A stretch of DNA of 64,000 bases from Epithemia pelagica. Lineage: Eukaryota; Bacillariophyta; Bacillariophyceae; Surirellales; Surirellaceae. Under the pieces are notes generated by a model that worked only from the letters and a program-made list of their open reading frames with translations, did not search any database and was not told the origin of the DNA. The DNA lies in the NCBI GenBank assembly GCA_946965045.2, contig OX337230.1, positions 3,534,001 to 3,598,000 of the forward strand. The letters run 5' to 3'. The position numbers were made by a program, and so were the translations under genes. Below are positions 48,974 through 59,378 of this stretch, one piece after another (within the stretch, counting starts at the first letter, position 1; each line of letters starts with the position of its first letter).

Positions 48974-50635
48974 ATGGAGGGAAGCGGCGGTAATCCAGGT
49001 GTCGGAGCGGAACCTGCAGAACCACCACTCCAACAACCACAACAACAACAGCAGGAGCAGCATCAAGCCGCAAGAGCAGCAGCGGCAGGAGCTGTGGATG
49101 AGGAGGGCCCCTTGATTCCGGAACGATTGCGGGTGGAAGATGAAGATGCCTGGTTTCGTCGTCATGGGTTGCGTGAGCCTCTGCAACCACAACCAGACGA
49201 AGAACCCACGTTGGATCAACAAGAAGCGGTGGAACGATGGAATCAAATGAACGAATATCAAACGACGGTGTTCCAATCCATGTTTGCTCATGAACAGGCC
49301 AAGGAACAAGAAGAACAACGGAGCAAGGCACAACAACTGCAAGCTTGGAACAACGACCAGTTGGTGTGGATCCTCAACAAACCTCCTCAGGACGATAGGC
49401 ACTCGAACATGGCTGATTCTTGTTCGCCTTGTTCCATGCCTCCCCTTCCCTTGACTCCGTTTGCTCAATTTTGCGATGTCATTTTTGCCTTGGCCCGGAC
49501 GCCTCCGACTGCCACATTACACAGTACTAATACCAGTCGCACTCCAAGCCCTTCCTTCCGTCCCGATGGACCACGTGTCCTGGAGTGTCCCTTGCTGGAT
49601 TCGTATACGACAGGTGACATTCAAGTGTTTGTTCGATTGGTGCTGAGGCAATACGAAAAGTATCAACAAGCCACAAAGGCGGGTACTACCAACACTGACA
49701 AGGACGGAACCAGGAATGATACTACAAACACCACACACCTTTTGGATGTGGATGAGGTTTGGCACATGCTAGAGGAAGATTTAGAACAAGACCAAATGAA
49801 GGACACTGACGATTCCGAAAAAATGGACGACGAGCCGGCTCCGGAAATGGCACATCGAGTCGTTCAAGTATGCTGCATGGCGGACTATTTGCAAAATATC
49901 GAACTGCGAGATGTTTTGGAACGTATTTTGCAACAGTCCATTGATACCTCAAATTGTTTGTCTCTTTGTCAATTGGCCGATCAATTAGGAATGCCCACCC
50001 TTTTTGAATTGGCCTTGCAGCACATGATGGAAACATTGGAGGGGAGTCGGAATGGTTCCTTGTTGGAGGATGTTGATAGCCACGCAGCGGGAGAATCAAC
50101 GACACTGTCGTCATCGTCCTCCATGGCGGTCTTGACACCGGAATTACGAGAACGGATTGCCTTGATTCAAACGGCCATTCAATCCTCGGTTCACGATACC
50201 CAACGATCCAAACTGTATTTTCACAGTGTCAAGGAATACATTGCCCTCTTTGCCGAACGTGTCCAATATTTTCAAGAACGGTTGGCGCAAGCCAAGGAAG
50301 ATCAATTGCATCGCTGGGAACAAATGCAACAAGAACAAGAACAACAGCATTCCCACAGAGATGCATCGTCGAATCGGTCGCATTGGTGGAATTTACGGGC
50401 CTCGTCCAATCGCAGTAACAACAACAACAACAACGACTCCGACCATAACCAGAACACTGGGGATGCATTGTGGAATGACACACAAGCCAAGATTGACAAA
50501 CAAGAACAACGAGTCCAAACACTCAAGGCTGTCTTGGCCGAACAAAAAAAGTTGTTTGCCCAACACGATCAACAACAACAGCAACAACAACGCTTGTTTG
50601 CGTCTCGAGGCCCGAATGCGACGCGGCACGAATAG
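48974..50635 (+). CDS. BTB/BACK-like protein with Gln-rich coiled-coil tail
   Basis: The 553-residue protein starts at ATG 48974. A Gln/Pro/Ala-rich N terminus is followed by a charged helix. Residues of about 205-355 resemble a degenerate BTB/POZ domain and the start of BACK: VLECPLLDSYTTGDIQVFVR, QVCCMADYLQNIELRDVLER and NCLSLCQLADQLGMPTLFEL. BTB/BACK proteins often serve as Cullin-3 adaptors. The C-terminal part has long coiled-coil helices (SVKEYIALFAERVQYFQERL; KIDKQEQRVQTLKAVLAEQ) with Asn and Gln runs. The substrate-recruiting function is inferred from fold resemblance only. Confidence 0.6.
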   Translation: MEGSGGNPGVGAEPAEPPLQQPQQQQQEQHQAARAAAAGAVDEEGPLIPERLRVEDEDAWFRRHGLREPLQPQPDEEPTLDQQEAVERWNQMNEYQTTVFQSMFAHEQAKEQEEQRSKAQQLQAWNNDQLVWILNKPPQDDRHSNMADSCSPCSMPPLPLTPFAQFCDVIFALARTPPTATLHSTNTSRTPSPSFRPDGPRVLECPLLDSYTTGDIQVFVRLVLRQYEKYQQATKAGTTNTDKDGTRNDTTNTTHLLDVDEVWHMLEEDLEQDQMKDTDDSEKMDDEPAPEMAHRVVQVCCMADYLQNIELRDVLERILQQSIDTSNCLSLCQLADQLGMPTLFELALQHMMETLEGSRNGSLLEDVDSHAAGESTTLSSSSSMAVLTPELRERIALIQTAIQSSVHDTQRSKLYFHSVKEYIALFAERVQYFQERLAQAKEDQLHRWEQMQQEQEQQHSHRDASSNRSHWWNLRASSNRSNNNNNNDSDHNQNTGDALWNDTQAKIDKQEQRVQTLKAVLAEQKKLFAQHDQQQQQQQRLFASRGPNATRHE

Positions 50636-51628
50636 GTAAACAGCGGTAGAGGAGCATGTCCCAGTCCATGATCGTGTGCTATTATAGTCGTTGGAACAAT
50701 CGCACAGAGAAATGGGGGACCCATGAGAACAAGACGCAACAACAGCAACAACCACAAAGGCAATCAAAGCGCCATTTCCCCAACGTTAATATAGACGAAT
50801 AATCTATGGAATGGGTTGTACGCACCAAGGCTAGATTAGGAAGATTACCTACCTCTGTCTAGGAATCTGTCTATAGCCCCTTCCTATTATTCGACTCTTC
50901 GAAAAGAAAGAAGGGCTCTCTTTGTCTCTCGACTGTCGTCGTCGTCGTAAACAAGAGTCAGGGCGGTTCGACTGTTCCGACCCCATTATTCACGTTCCTG
51001 CAGTATCTCTTCCTTCTCAATGCTCCAAGAAAAACATTGTACAATGTCAAGTTTCTATCATGGCCATGCTAATCTATCTTATGAATGAACCATACCAATC
51101 AGGTTTACATCCGATTGCTTGAGCTCCAGCATTCCTGAATGCAACAATGGTTCCTCCCTGAACAAGAACAGGATCACCTTCCAACTTGAAAGTGGGATGG
51201 TGGTAAATACTACTGCGAACCTCCAAACGTGTGCTCTGAACCTTCATGCTCAACATCGTAGTAGTCTAACCATGGAACATCCATATGGTCCCAACCCAAC
51301 GCACCTTCTCGTACTATTACTAGCGACTGGTATTAGGCTTGGGTCTGCCGTTCGATGGTAAAACTCACTTTTAAATGGTTTTTGTTTGTTTCGAAGGTTG
51401 GTGCAAACGTGAGAGGACTGTTTCAGCGCGGATCCAAGGTTGGTATCAAGTACACATGTTTCAGTCCTATCGTCCATGACAAAAAGGTAAAAACTTCAAT
51501 CGACGATTTAGACCTTGAGGAAAGATAAAGTTTTAAAGCTTGCATATGCCCATCCTCCACTCTCGAGTTCAACATTCACCATGGCTAGAGTAACGTCAGT
51601 AGCGACAACAACAGTAGGGCCAACATGG
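50636..51628. other. Intergenic
   Basis: A 60-codon ATG-started minus-strand frame at 51074-51256 has protein-like composition (DPVLVQGGTIVAFRNAGAQA) but no family was recognised; it may be a gene fragment. Otherwise nothing is supported. Confidence 0.4.
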
Positions 51629-54424
51629 CTATGCCTCACTCAGCTCGCCTTGGGCAACAAGCAATTGGGACAAAGAATTCATGGAATCAAGTGTATCAGG
51701 ATGGTCATCCCCGAGTACGCGCCGACGTGACGACAAAGCCTCACGGAAAAGTGGCTCTGCTTTGCTCAGCTGGCCTTGATCCTCAAGCAATGCGGCCAAA
51801 TCGCTGATAGAATCAAGTGTATCAGGATGGTCATCCCCGAGCACGCGCCGACGTGACGACAAAACCTCACGGTAGAGTGGCTCTGCCTTGCTCAGCTGGC
51901 CTTGAGCCTCAAGCAATGCGGCCAGATTGTCGATAGAAACAAGTGTATCAGGATGGTCATTGCCAAGAACGCAACGACGTGACGACAAAGCCTCACGGTA
52001 TAGTGGCTCTGCCTCACTCGATTTGCCTTGAGCCTCCAGCAAAGCGGCCATGTTGTTGATGAAAAGAAGTGTATCAGGATGGTCATTGCCAAGAACACGC
52101 CGACCTGACGTCAATGCCTCACGATAGAGTGCCTCTACCTCACTCAATTTGTCTTGCGCCTTAAGAAATGCGGCCATATTGTTGATGGAAACAAGTGTAC
52201 TCGGATGGTCATCCCCAAGTACGCGCCGACGTGACGACAAAGCTTCACGGAAAAGTGGCTTTGCCTCACTCGATTTGCCTTGATTCTCAAGAAAAGCGGC
52301 CATGTTGTTGATGGAAACAAGTGTACTCGGCTGGTTATCACCAAGTATGCGCCTACGTGACGACAAAACCTCACGGTAGAGTGGCTCTGCCTTGCTCAGC
52401 TGGCCTTGATTCTCAAGCAAAGCGGCCATGTTGTTGATGGAAATAAGTGTATCAGGATGGTCGTCACCAAGTACGCGCCGACGTGACGCCAATGCCTCAC
52501 AGTAGAGTCGCTCTGCCTCTCTGAGTTTACCTTGAGTTTCAAGCAATGCGGCCATATTGTTGATGGAACCAAATGTATGAGGATGGGCATCACCAAGTAC
52601 TCGGCGACGTGACAACAAAGCCTCACGGTAAAGTGGCTCGGCAAGACTCAGTTTGCCTTGAGATTTAAGCACGTGGGCCATGTTGTTGATAGAAACAAGT
52701 GTATCAGGATGGTCATCACCAAGAACGCGGCGGCTTGACGACAAAGCCTCACGGAAAAGTGGCTCTGCCTCACCCAATTTGCCTTGATCCTCAAGAAATT
52801 GGGCCATGTTGTTGATGGAATCAAGTGTATCAGGATGGTCATTTCCAAGTATTCGCCGACGTGACGACAAAGCCTCGCGGTATAGAGGCTCTGCCTCACC
52901 CAGTTGGCCTTTAGACTCAAGGAATACGGCCATATTGTTGATGGAATCAAGTGTATCAGGATGGTCATCCCCGAGCACGCGACGACGTGACGACAAAGAC
53001 TCACAGTAGAGAGGCTCTGCCTCCCCCAGTTGGCCTTTAGCCTCAAGGAATACGGCCATATTGTTGATGGAATCAAGTGTATCAGGATGGTCATCCCCAA
53101 GCACGCGACGACGTGACGACAAAGACTCACAGAAGAGAGGCTCTGCCTCCCCCAGTTGGCCTTTAGCCTCAAGGAATACGGCCATATTGTTGATGGAATC
53201 AAGTGTATCAGGATGGTCGTCCCCAAGCACACGACGACGTGACGACAAAGACTCACAGTAGAGAGGCTCGGCCTCACCCAATTTGCCTTGAGCCTTCAGC
53301 AATGCGGCCATATTGTTGATGGAAACAAGTGTGCCAGGGTGGTCATCACCAAGTACACGCCGACCTGAGGACAAAGCCTCACGGAAGATTGGCTCTGCCT
53401 CACCCAATTTTCCTTGATCCTGAAGAAAACGGGCCATATTGTTGATGGAAGCAAGTGTATCTCCTTGTGTAATATCTTGAGAGATGGATGTCCAACAGTA
53501 ATCTATCGCCTGTTCGCAGTACCAGTTTCGTACCCATTCCGTTACTTTGCAGCTTACTGTATAATGCCCAAAAGTCTCCATTGTTTTCAAGATCTCTGAA
53601 CGTGGAGCATGGTCTTTCGATTGCGCTTCTGTAGTCCTGATTTTTCCAAGGGCATGCTGGACTTTATCATCCCTCACTGAAACCGCTTTAAGGAAATCCT
53701 TCAACTCGTCTTGGCTCATCAATATTTGTGCATGGGCCTTGACTTTAACAGCAGTGAATACCTCCCATAGCACCCCAATTTGATTCAATGTATAAAGGAC
53801 TTCATCCCATTTTTCCAAAACCAACGCAATTCTCTTGATGCTCTGGATTTGTTCCGGCAATCCGGTGATCAAGTCTTTGCGTAGTTGCGTGACGGCTTGG
53901 GATTTGCGTTGTCCAGTCCAAGCAAATTGATCCACGCAAAAAACGTCCATCCAAATGTATTCACCTCGGACTTTCTCTAACACTTGAATGAACTTGGAGA
54001 ACGAATACCGGCCTGTACAGGACATGAACAAGGTGGGTAACTCTTGTGTGATCGAACCGTCACGAAAGGATGCTGTGGTGGCATCATCCAAAGATTCATG
54101 GAGTACTTCGACATGGTTCACAAGCGGGCCTGACCATATATCCAGTCGAGCTTGAAGCAGTTGAATGATGCAGACCTCGCGTACGAAAAACAAATTACAA
54201 TCGGCCTTCAATAACGTTGAAATAAAAGGAATTCGACAAAAGACGTCCAAGATCCAATCCACGGATATTCCTGCCGCCGACATCAACGAAGAGGACGCTT
54301 CCGCCATCGACAAATCTCTCTGTGTCAACCTTTGAATAATTTCCAAAGTGGTGCGACTGTTGCCAGTGGTATGAGTGGGTTCTGCCAAGCAAGATTCATC
54401 AAATAGTTCTCGGGCAAAAGACAT
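51629..54424 (-). CDS. Kinesin-light-chain-type TPR array protein with N-terminal receptor-like domain
   Basis: The 931-residue protein starts at ATG 54424. Residues 1-310 are a non-repetitive domain with two hallmark segments: EYIWMDVFCVDQFAWTGQ (154-171) and IKRIALVLEKWDEVLYTLNQIGVLWEVFTA (197-225, quoted here only by its ends IKRIALVLEKWD and GVLWEVFTA). A 'WxDxFxxNQ ... VLxPW ... LWE' pattern occurs in algal TPR or NLR-like proteins and recalls HET/TIR-type effector domains. Residues 322-930 are 14 full 42-residue TPRs plus a partial one, consensus LxSINNMAxLLExQGKLxEAEP, followed by SRRRVLGDDHPDT. This KLC/TPR_10-12 type is typical of sensor arrays in NLR-like proteins. The last unit is truncated at LSEA. 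Confidence 0.75.
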   Translation of the reverse strand: MSFARELFDESCLAEPTHTTGNSRTTLEIIQRLTQRDLSMAEASSSLMSAAGISVDWILDVFCRIPFISTLLKADCNLFFVREVCIIQLLQARLDIWSGPLVNHVEVLHESLDDATTASFRDGSITQELPTLFMSCTGRYSFSKFIQVLEKVRGEYIWMDVFCVDQFAWTGQRKSQAVTQLRKDLITGLPEQIQSIKRIALVLEKWDEVLYTLNQIGVLWEVFTAVKVKAHAQILMSQDELKDFLKAVSVRDDKVQHALGKIRTTEAQSKDHAPRSEILKTMETFGHYTVSCKVTEWVRNWYCEQAIDYCWTSISQDITQGDTLASINNMARFLQDQGKLGEAEPIFREALSSGRRVLGDDHPGTLVSINNMAALLKAQGKLGEAEPLYCESLSSRRRVLGDDHPDTLDSINNMAVFLEAKGQLGEAEPLFCESLSSRRRVLGDDHPDTLDSINNMAVFLEAKGQLGEAEPLYCESLSSRRRVLGDDHPDTLDSINNMAVFLESKGQLGEAEPLYREALSSRRRILGNDHPDTLDSINNMAQFLEDQGKLGEAEPLFREALSSSRRVLGDDHPDTLVSINNMAHVLKSQGKLSLAEPLYREALLSRRRVLGDAHPHTFGSINNMAALLETQGKLREAERLYCEALASRRRVLGDDHPDTLISINNMAALLENQGQLSKAEPLYREVLSSRRRILGDNQPSTLVSINNMAAFLENQGKSSEAKPLFREALSSRRRVLGDDHPSTLVSINNMAAFLKAQDKLSEVEALYREALTSGRRVLGNDHPDTLLFINNMAALLEAQGKSSEAEPLYREALSSRRCVLGNDHPDTLVSIDNLAALLEAQGQLSKAEPLYREVLSSRRRVLGDDHPDTLDSISDLAALLEDQGQLSKAEPLFREALSSRRRVLGDDHPDTLDSMNSLSQLLVAQGELSEA
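51640..53465. repeat. 126-bp coding tandem array (TPR units)
   Basis: Units of 126 bp (42 codons) repeat 14-15 times with high DNA identity. The core GGCCATATTGTTGATGGAA and the segment GTGTATCAGGATGGTCATC recur in most. Two neighbouring units near 52930-53200 are nearly identical over more than 120 bp, indicating recent duplication or gene conversion. Confidence 0.95.
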
Positions 54425-55054
54425 CTGTTGTTCGAGTGTCGATTAAGGACCCACTTTCTTCAACCATTGTCCAAACTTCGATTGGCTAGTAGTCTCACCA
54501 CCAAAATCCTCAACAGCTTCTTGTGTTTCCTCTTTGTCATCCTCGTCCTCGCTTTGGCCATGTGTCTCGCGTGCTCCTTTTTTCTTCGTTTCTTCGTTAT
54601 TTTATCCTTGAGCGACGCCTTCCGAACTCGAGCTCGGGTCATCGTTGTTGTTGACGTCGTCGATGATGTTGTTGTTGTTCCCATTCATTGTTCTGAGTAT
54701 CTGCAATGAATGTATTTCGATGTGTTGACGATTATGTGTTCGTTGTTCATTCATCGCGATCGCACCGTGCCAATCGCGCTCTCGTCTCACGTGCGTTCCA
54801 AAGCTCTGAATGTCCTGTTGTTGCTATGACAATTTCGTGAGAAGCCCGCTGGGGTGTCGTTTTCGAATCCGCATCCTAACGCGACTGAAGAAAAGAAGAA
54901 GTGCCAATGACGACACTTCTCATCCCTCCATATGAAAAGCTTTCAAGAGGCAGGCCCTCTTAGAAATCGCAAGACCGCTGAGGTGTTCGCGAGGAAAAAA
55001 CAACACTAAGACAATTCATCCTTCAATCAGATCTTTCATCACCCACACTTGTTG
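54425..55054. other. Intergenic; upstream frame with two in-frame stops
   Basis: Upstream of the TPR gene the same minus-strand frame stays open and protein-like from ATG 54754 to 54443, except for TAA at 54602-54604 and TAA at 54443-54445. The reading looks acidic and Lys-rich (SEDEDDKEETQEAVEDFGG, KFGQWLKKVG). It could be an eroded N-terminal extension, or uORFs. The rest to 55054 is a divergent promoter region. Confidence 0.45.
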
Positions 55055-55846
55055 ATGCAATGCACCATGACGACTACAAAGCCTACGATTACGCGTTTTG
55101 TTATCCGTCCTGCATCATTCGTCCTCTTCCTTGTCGTGGCCTTGATCAGCTATATTCTCATTGGTCAAGAATTGGAACGACGCGCCTGGTTGCTGGAGCA
55201 GGATCCTGCTGGCATTGGCACGACGACCCTGTTTTTGTATACGACCAACGAGACTTGTACTGCATCGTCGGGTCATGTGTTGCATTGCGGTGTCTGTGGC
55301 GCCTGTTCCAATCCTCACGACATTAACATTTTTGAGCAAACGTCGCAGACCTTGACCACCATCATGGCAGATTGTACAACCTATGGCTTTTTAGCGGGAG
55401 CCTATCAGGACAGCAGCGCCGACAGGATTATGCGCTGTCTGCATCAACGCTCCAATTTGACTCTGCCGTGTGCCAAGTGTTGGACGTCCAATGCTCTCTG
55501 TACCAAACGACACTGTATGCGAACCTGTATTCGCGAACGCTTTTTTCCATTCTTGCCATCGTCCTTGTACAACGACGACAAGTGGGTTAAGGACCATCCA
55601 CACTTATCTCCCTGTCTTGCCTGTGACGAACACTTTTGTGGACCCGAATTTCTGACCTGTGCCGGGGCCAATCGACGACGAGTGGGTATTGTCAGTGATT
55701 TGCAACGTCACGAAGAAGTGGAACTCTGCGACAAGACAGATTGGGACTATGTTCGAAGAATGAGTCACGATTCTTCATCACCCCCTGCCGTTGCGCCACA
55801 ACCGAATCCATCCTCCCCACAGAATCATCATCATGAGGACTTGTGA
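55055..55846 (+). CDS. Cys-rich single-pass membrane protein of unknown function
   Basis: The 263-residue protein starts at ATG 55055 (the frame opens at a TTG two codons earlier). One transmembrane helix follows a short basic tail (FVLFLVVALISYILIG), so most of the protein is lumenal or extracellular. The outer part has about 20 Cys in recurrent pairs: HCGVCGACSN, CAKCWTSNALC, CMRTC, CLACDEHFCGPEFLTCAGANRR. The ending CDExxCGPxFxxCAGANRRRxGI is a strongly patterned motif that I associate with an unnamed family seen in protists. A disulfide-rich fold is likely. Function is unknown. Confidence 0.7.
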   Translation: MQCTMTTTKPTITRFVIRPASFVLFLVVALISYILIGQELERRAWLLEQDPAGIGTTTLFLYTTNETCTASSGHVLHCGVCGACSNPHDINIFEQTSQTLTTIMADCTTYGFLAGAYQDSSADRIMRCLHQRSNLTLPCAKCWTSNALCTKRHCMRTCIRERFFPFLPSSLYNDDKWVKDHPHLSPCLACDEHFCGPEFLTCAGANRRRVGIVSDLQRHEEVELCDKTDWDYVRRMSHDSSSPPAVAPQPNPSSPQNHHHEDL

Positions 55847-56255
55847 GAGGAGGAGACCAAGGTTGGAGCTTGGTCGCGGAGAAATGCAATGAAACCAGCA
55901 TGACAGCTCTGTAGCTCCAAGGATCCGGTGTCAAATGGTGACTTCTTGGATACACACGTGCAAGTCTAAGTGTAACGCTTAGTTTCATTGGTTCCATGTA
56001 TTCATTGTATGCATTGGTGCGACAGACGTAGCTCTGTTGGTCATTCACATGAACAACAGATTCATCCACAACATACGACACGCCCCGTGAAAAGGAAACA
56101 AAAGTATGAGATGGTCGTTAGAAGCCTTAATTGTTCGTAAGCTTGTTCGAATACCATTTCTTTGACAGACTACCAGGAGTTTTGGTTCGAGTCATTGATT
56201 CTCTTCAGATTGAACTTTGTCAAACGCCACCATTTGCACAACTCAACTCATTCCT
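55847..56255. other. Intergenic between convergent genes
   Basis: No gene is seen; this probably holds two 3' ends. Confidence 0.4.
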
Positions 56256-58721
56256 TCATTCAATATCCATGGCTGCGTTGTTGCTGTCCATTGCTTTCTT
56301 AGTTTCTTTCGACGCTCTATTGACGCCCTCCGCTGTGTCGATGAATAGGTCTTTCGCCGCTTTTCGGTAGCAACCAGTGAAACGTGAAAGGCTTTCTCCT
56401 CGAGGGGCAATAATGCCGCTCATAAAGCCCTGGATCAATTCACAATGTGCTGCAAATACTTCCGATCCCTGATGGTCCTTCAACGTTGTACCTGATAGCA
56501 GAGCATCATGGATTCCAAAACAATCCTCATGAATGCATACAAAGCAAGGAACGAGCGACTCGCGGTTTTTGGACGGATCGAGCTGTAGAGCATTCAAGAA
56601 GCTTGTATCATTTTGTTGCATGTCTTCCATTGCACTATTCTTGTACAACTCCGCAGAAACATTTTCGTCTGGACGATCTTGGCCAACAATGACGAGAAGG
56701 CAAAGCCCTCTTGTGATTCCTGCCTCTGTCAGTTTTGTCCAGGAATCATGAAGGAATCCAGTTGCTTCATTGGGAGACATGTATCCAAAGTTCTTGACAG
56801 AAATAACTATGGGAAGGTAATCCTCTGGTAGGCCTTCTTTAGGTGCTGCGTAGCAAGGTACGATAAGATCAATTGCCTCCATGTCGGTCGGGCAATAAAT
56901 GCCGCACGCTTTGCGATAAAGTCCTTCGAGAAACGTTTTGTTCGCCATTTCGCTTAAGCTGAATCGGATGTTTTGCCGAAAAAATTGAATACAGTTCACC
57001 AGAAGGTCTCGGTCCTTGGTTCTGTTGACCTTTTGTACATCCCCTTGGTTCTGTAGAATGTTCATCCATGCAATGTAGCTCACCGCAAACGCGGTGTACC
57101 TGTCATCTCTTTGCTTTCGAAGCACACCTCCGCAAAACAAGACGTACAACGCGGCTGCAACTTCGCCAAAGTCACCTCTTGCAGGAACGCACACCCCTTG
57201 AGAAAAGATGGTACCCATCATTTCAGCAATCTTTCTCTTCGACACACCTCCAATCGGAAAGGAATGTTGTGCTGAAGCTTGATTCGTACCATGGCCATCG
57301 AAGGTCCAGGATTCGTCCATTAGACACATTGCGATACGAGCGCATACAGGATCTGGCAAGAAAGCAAAAGAGGCCCGGTCCGAAGTACCCTTTACTTTTC
57401 CATGCTCATAATACGTCAGATGAGCATAACCTTTGGAGACCAAGTCTGAAACAATTGGAACACTCGCTGGCCCCATTTGGATGCGTGTTCCAAGAACACT
57501 CAAATATGACGTCATTTGATCCTTCCAATCGACGACACGGCCAAGCACGACTTTTTTTGCCATCTCGTACTCTTTTCTCTCATCAAGTTTGCCGTCCTTA
57601 TACAACTTTGCAAACAGCGGACGGCTATATCGAATCATTGAGTGGTATTCTGTTTTGTCGCCCGCTTCTGGCCATTTACGGGCCAAACACCCCATTGTTC
57701 GCAGGATGAAAAAAGGAGGGAAAGGAACCGTTCCCTTGTCGTAATGACCGCCTTCAAGCATAAGAGTGCGAGATTCGGTAGCTGCCTTGTTTTCTTTCTC
57801 CGGAAATAAATTGGCAAGGACCGAGTTTGTTCCTGCCAAGACCACGGTGAGCTTGCAATGCGTGTTGTTACCATCGATCCTGAACTCTTTCTCGCGCGTG
57901 ATCCATCAAAGCAGACGGATCAGGAAACCATCATGATGTGCCAAGTGTTGAGCTTCGTCGAAAAAAAGCCTGACTGCCCCATCGTATTGGTCTGACTTTG
58001 CACAGTTTTTGCATTGATCTATTACAAGGGTTCGGAGGCGGTTGCCGGCCAACGTATTGCTGTTGGATGTATCCACGGTGTACAATGCGTCGTATTGCGT
58101 ACGCAGCTCCCTCTGTTGCGCTTCTGAAAGAGTTTCACCCGTCAACAGAATCGTCCGCGATGTTCCTGTGTAGTAACTATTTCGAACATGATTCATCAAT
58201 CGTGATTTGCCCGTACCGCTCGATTGAATAATGGCAAGGAGAGGGGCGACGTATTGATCGCGTACTGTGGGTTCCGAGTGCCACTTTTCAACGTCACACA
58301 ACCTTGCTTCCAGTGCCTGCACATCGAGTTCGTGAGCCAACTCCTCCTCAAAGCCATAATTTTGAGAAGCCATTCGGCCCATTGATAAACCCGTATTTTG
58401 ATCCAACTTGGCACTCAAATCAACCGATTCATTGAGTAAATCAATCAACCCATCCCATGCTTCCTTGTCTGTGTCTCTCCAGTTTCGTACTTTCCCAATG
58501 CTGTGTTGGAGACAAGGTCTCGCAAACTTCTGATACTCCTCCTTAAAATCATCCTTCGAGATCAGTCTGGAGAGTTCATCTTCGTCGGTGAGCAACGTTG
58601 CCGAGGTCACCATAGTTTTACCACTCGCACTCGAACTACTTGTCGAGGCACCCGTGACCGTCTCTGTCTTTTGCTTTTTCGGCTGATGACGAGATGGCTC
58701 TGCAAACTGGACGTTGGACAT
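56256..58721 (-). pseudogene. Crinkler/RHS-like P-loop NTPase plus REase-fold protein, broken by one in-frame TGA
   Basis: From ATG 58721 a single frame runs to 56256 (821 codons) interrupted only by TGA at 57906-57908. The N-terminal part has a short Lys-rich possible nuclear signal (HQPKKQKT), a Walker A motif (QSSGTGKSRLM) and a Walker B motif (RLFFDEAQHLA). The part after the stop has GDFGEVAAALYVL and LPIVISVKNFG, which fit the E and (D/E)xK elements of the PD-(D/E)XK nuclease fold. This NTPase-nuclease pairing is described for Crinkler-RHS-type eukaryotic effectors, which are related to transposon proteins. The stop lies directly after Walker B, so translation would yield only the NTPase half. 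Apart from it the frame is intact, which suggests a young pseudogene or an allele. Confidence 0.7.
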
Positions 58722-59378
58722 TGAGCCACAAGTTTTGACTGGTTGACAGTGGCAGGTCTAGAGGGGATAGTGCCGTGGGCAGCGGCACCGTAAAACCCGA
58801 AACCGTGGGCCGGACGCACGTACGCGGTGTCCCCCGCGGAGACACGGACCGACTGCCCATTATTGTGAGACTTCGGATTACCTTTACACACCACGAATGA
58901 TCTACAATTCGACCCATCTCGACTTCCATCACACACACTCTCTTGGTCCAATGGAATGGGCACGCTCGTAAAATCCCACATATGGCATCGTGCCAAGGAT
59001 TCGACGTTCCAACAAGTATTCACCGGTGGGAGCGAGCAAGCCTCGAACAGGATGAGCGCAAGAGTACCATCTTCAGAGGTGGAGAGCTGTAGTCGTCCCT
59101 GGAGCGTGCCGGATCTGGACTGGCGATAGTGTGAGGAACGAAGAAAGTCCTTCTTCGCATCACCATCATCTCCAATGACAACAAAGCCGTTGAGAGTTGA
59201 GAATCTTTCTCGATCACCCGAATATCTTTTTCAATAGGGGGCGTGTGATGATGGTTTTTGTCTTGGGGGCGGAAACAAAAGAAAAGCAGGGACTCAATCG
59301 CGGTCCGTCCGCCTGTCCACACCCGACCATGGTTCGTCGATGATAATAGAGTCTCATTGGAGCAGCAGCAGCATCACC
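58722..59378. other. Bidirectional intergenic (Crinkler-like and YJU2 promoters)
   Basis: A 657-bp region between divergent starts. No gene is recognised inside. Confidence 0.5.

Noticed and set aside
50940-51010. GGTTCGA box as a possible tRNA T-arm
   Set aside because: No matching acceptor stem, D-arm or anticodon arm could be folded around it.
51074-51256. 60-codon ATG-started minus-strand frame
   Set aside because: The composition is protein-like, but it is too short and unsupported by any family to call as a gene.
57906-57908. TGA as a selenocysteine codon in the Crinkler-like gene
   Set aside because: The position is not a redox motif and no selenoprotein family is involved; a nonsense change is simpler.
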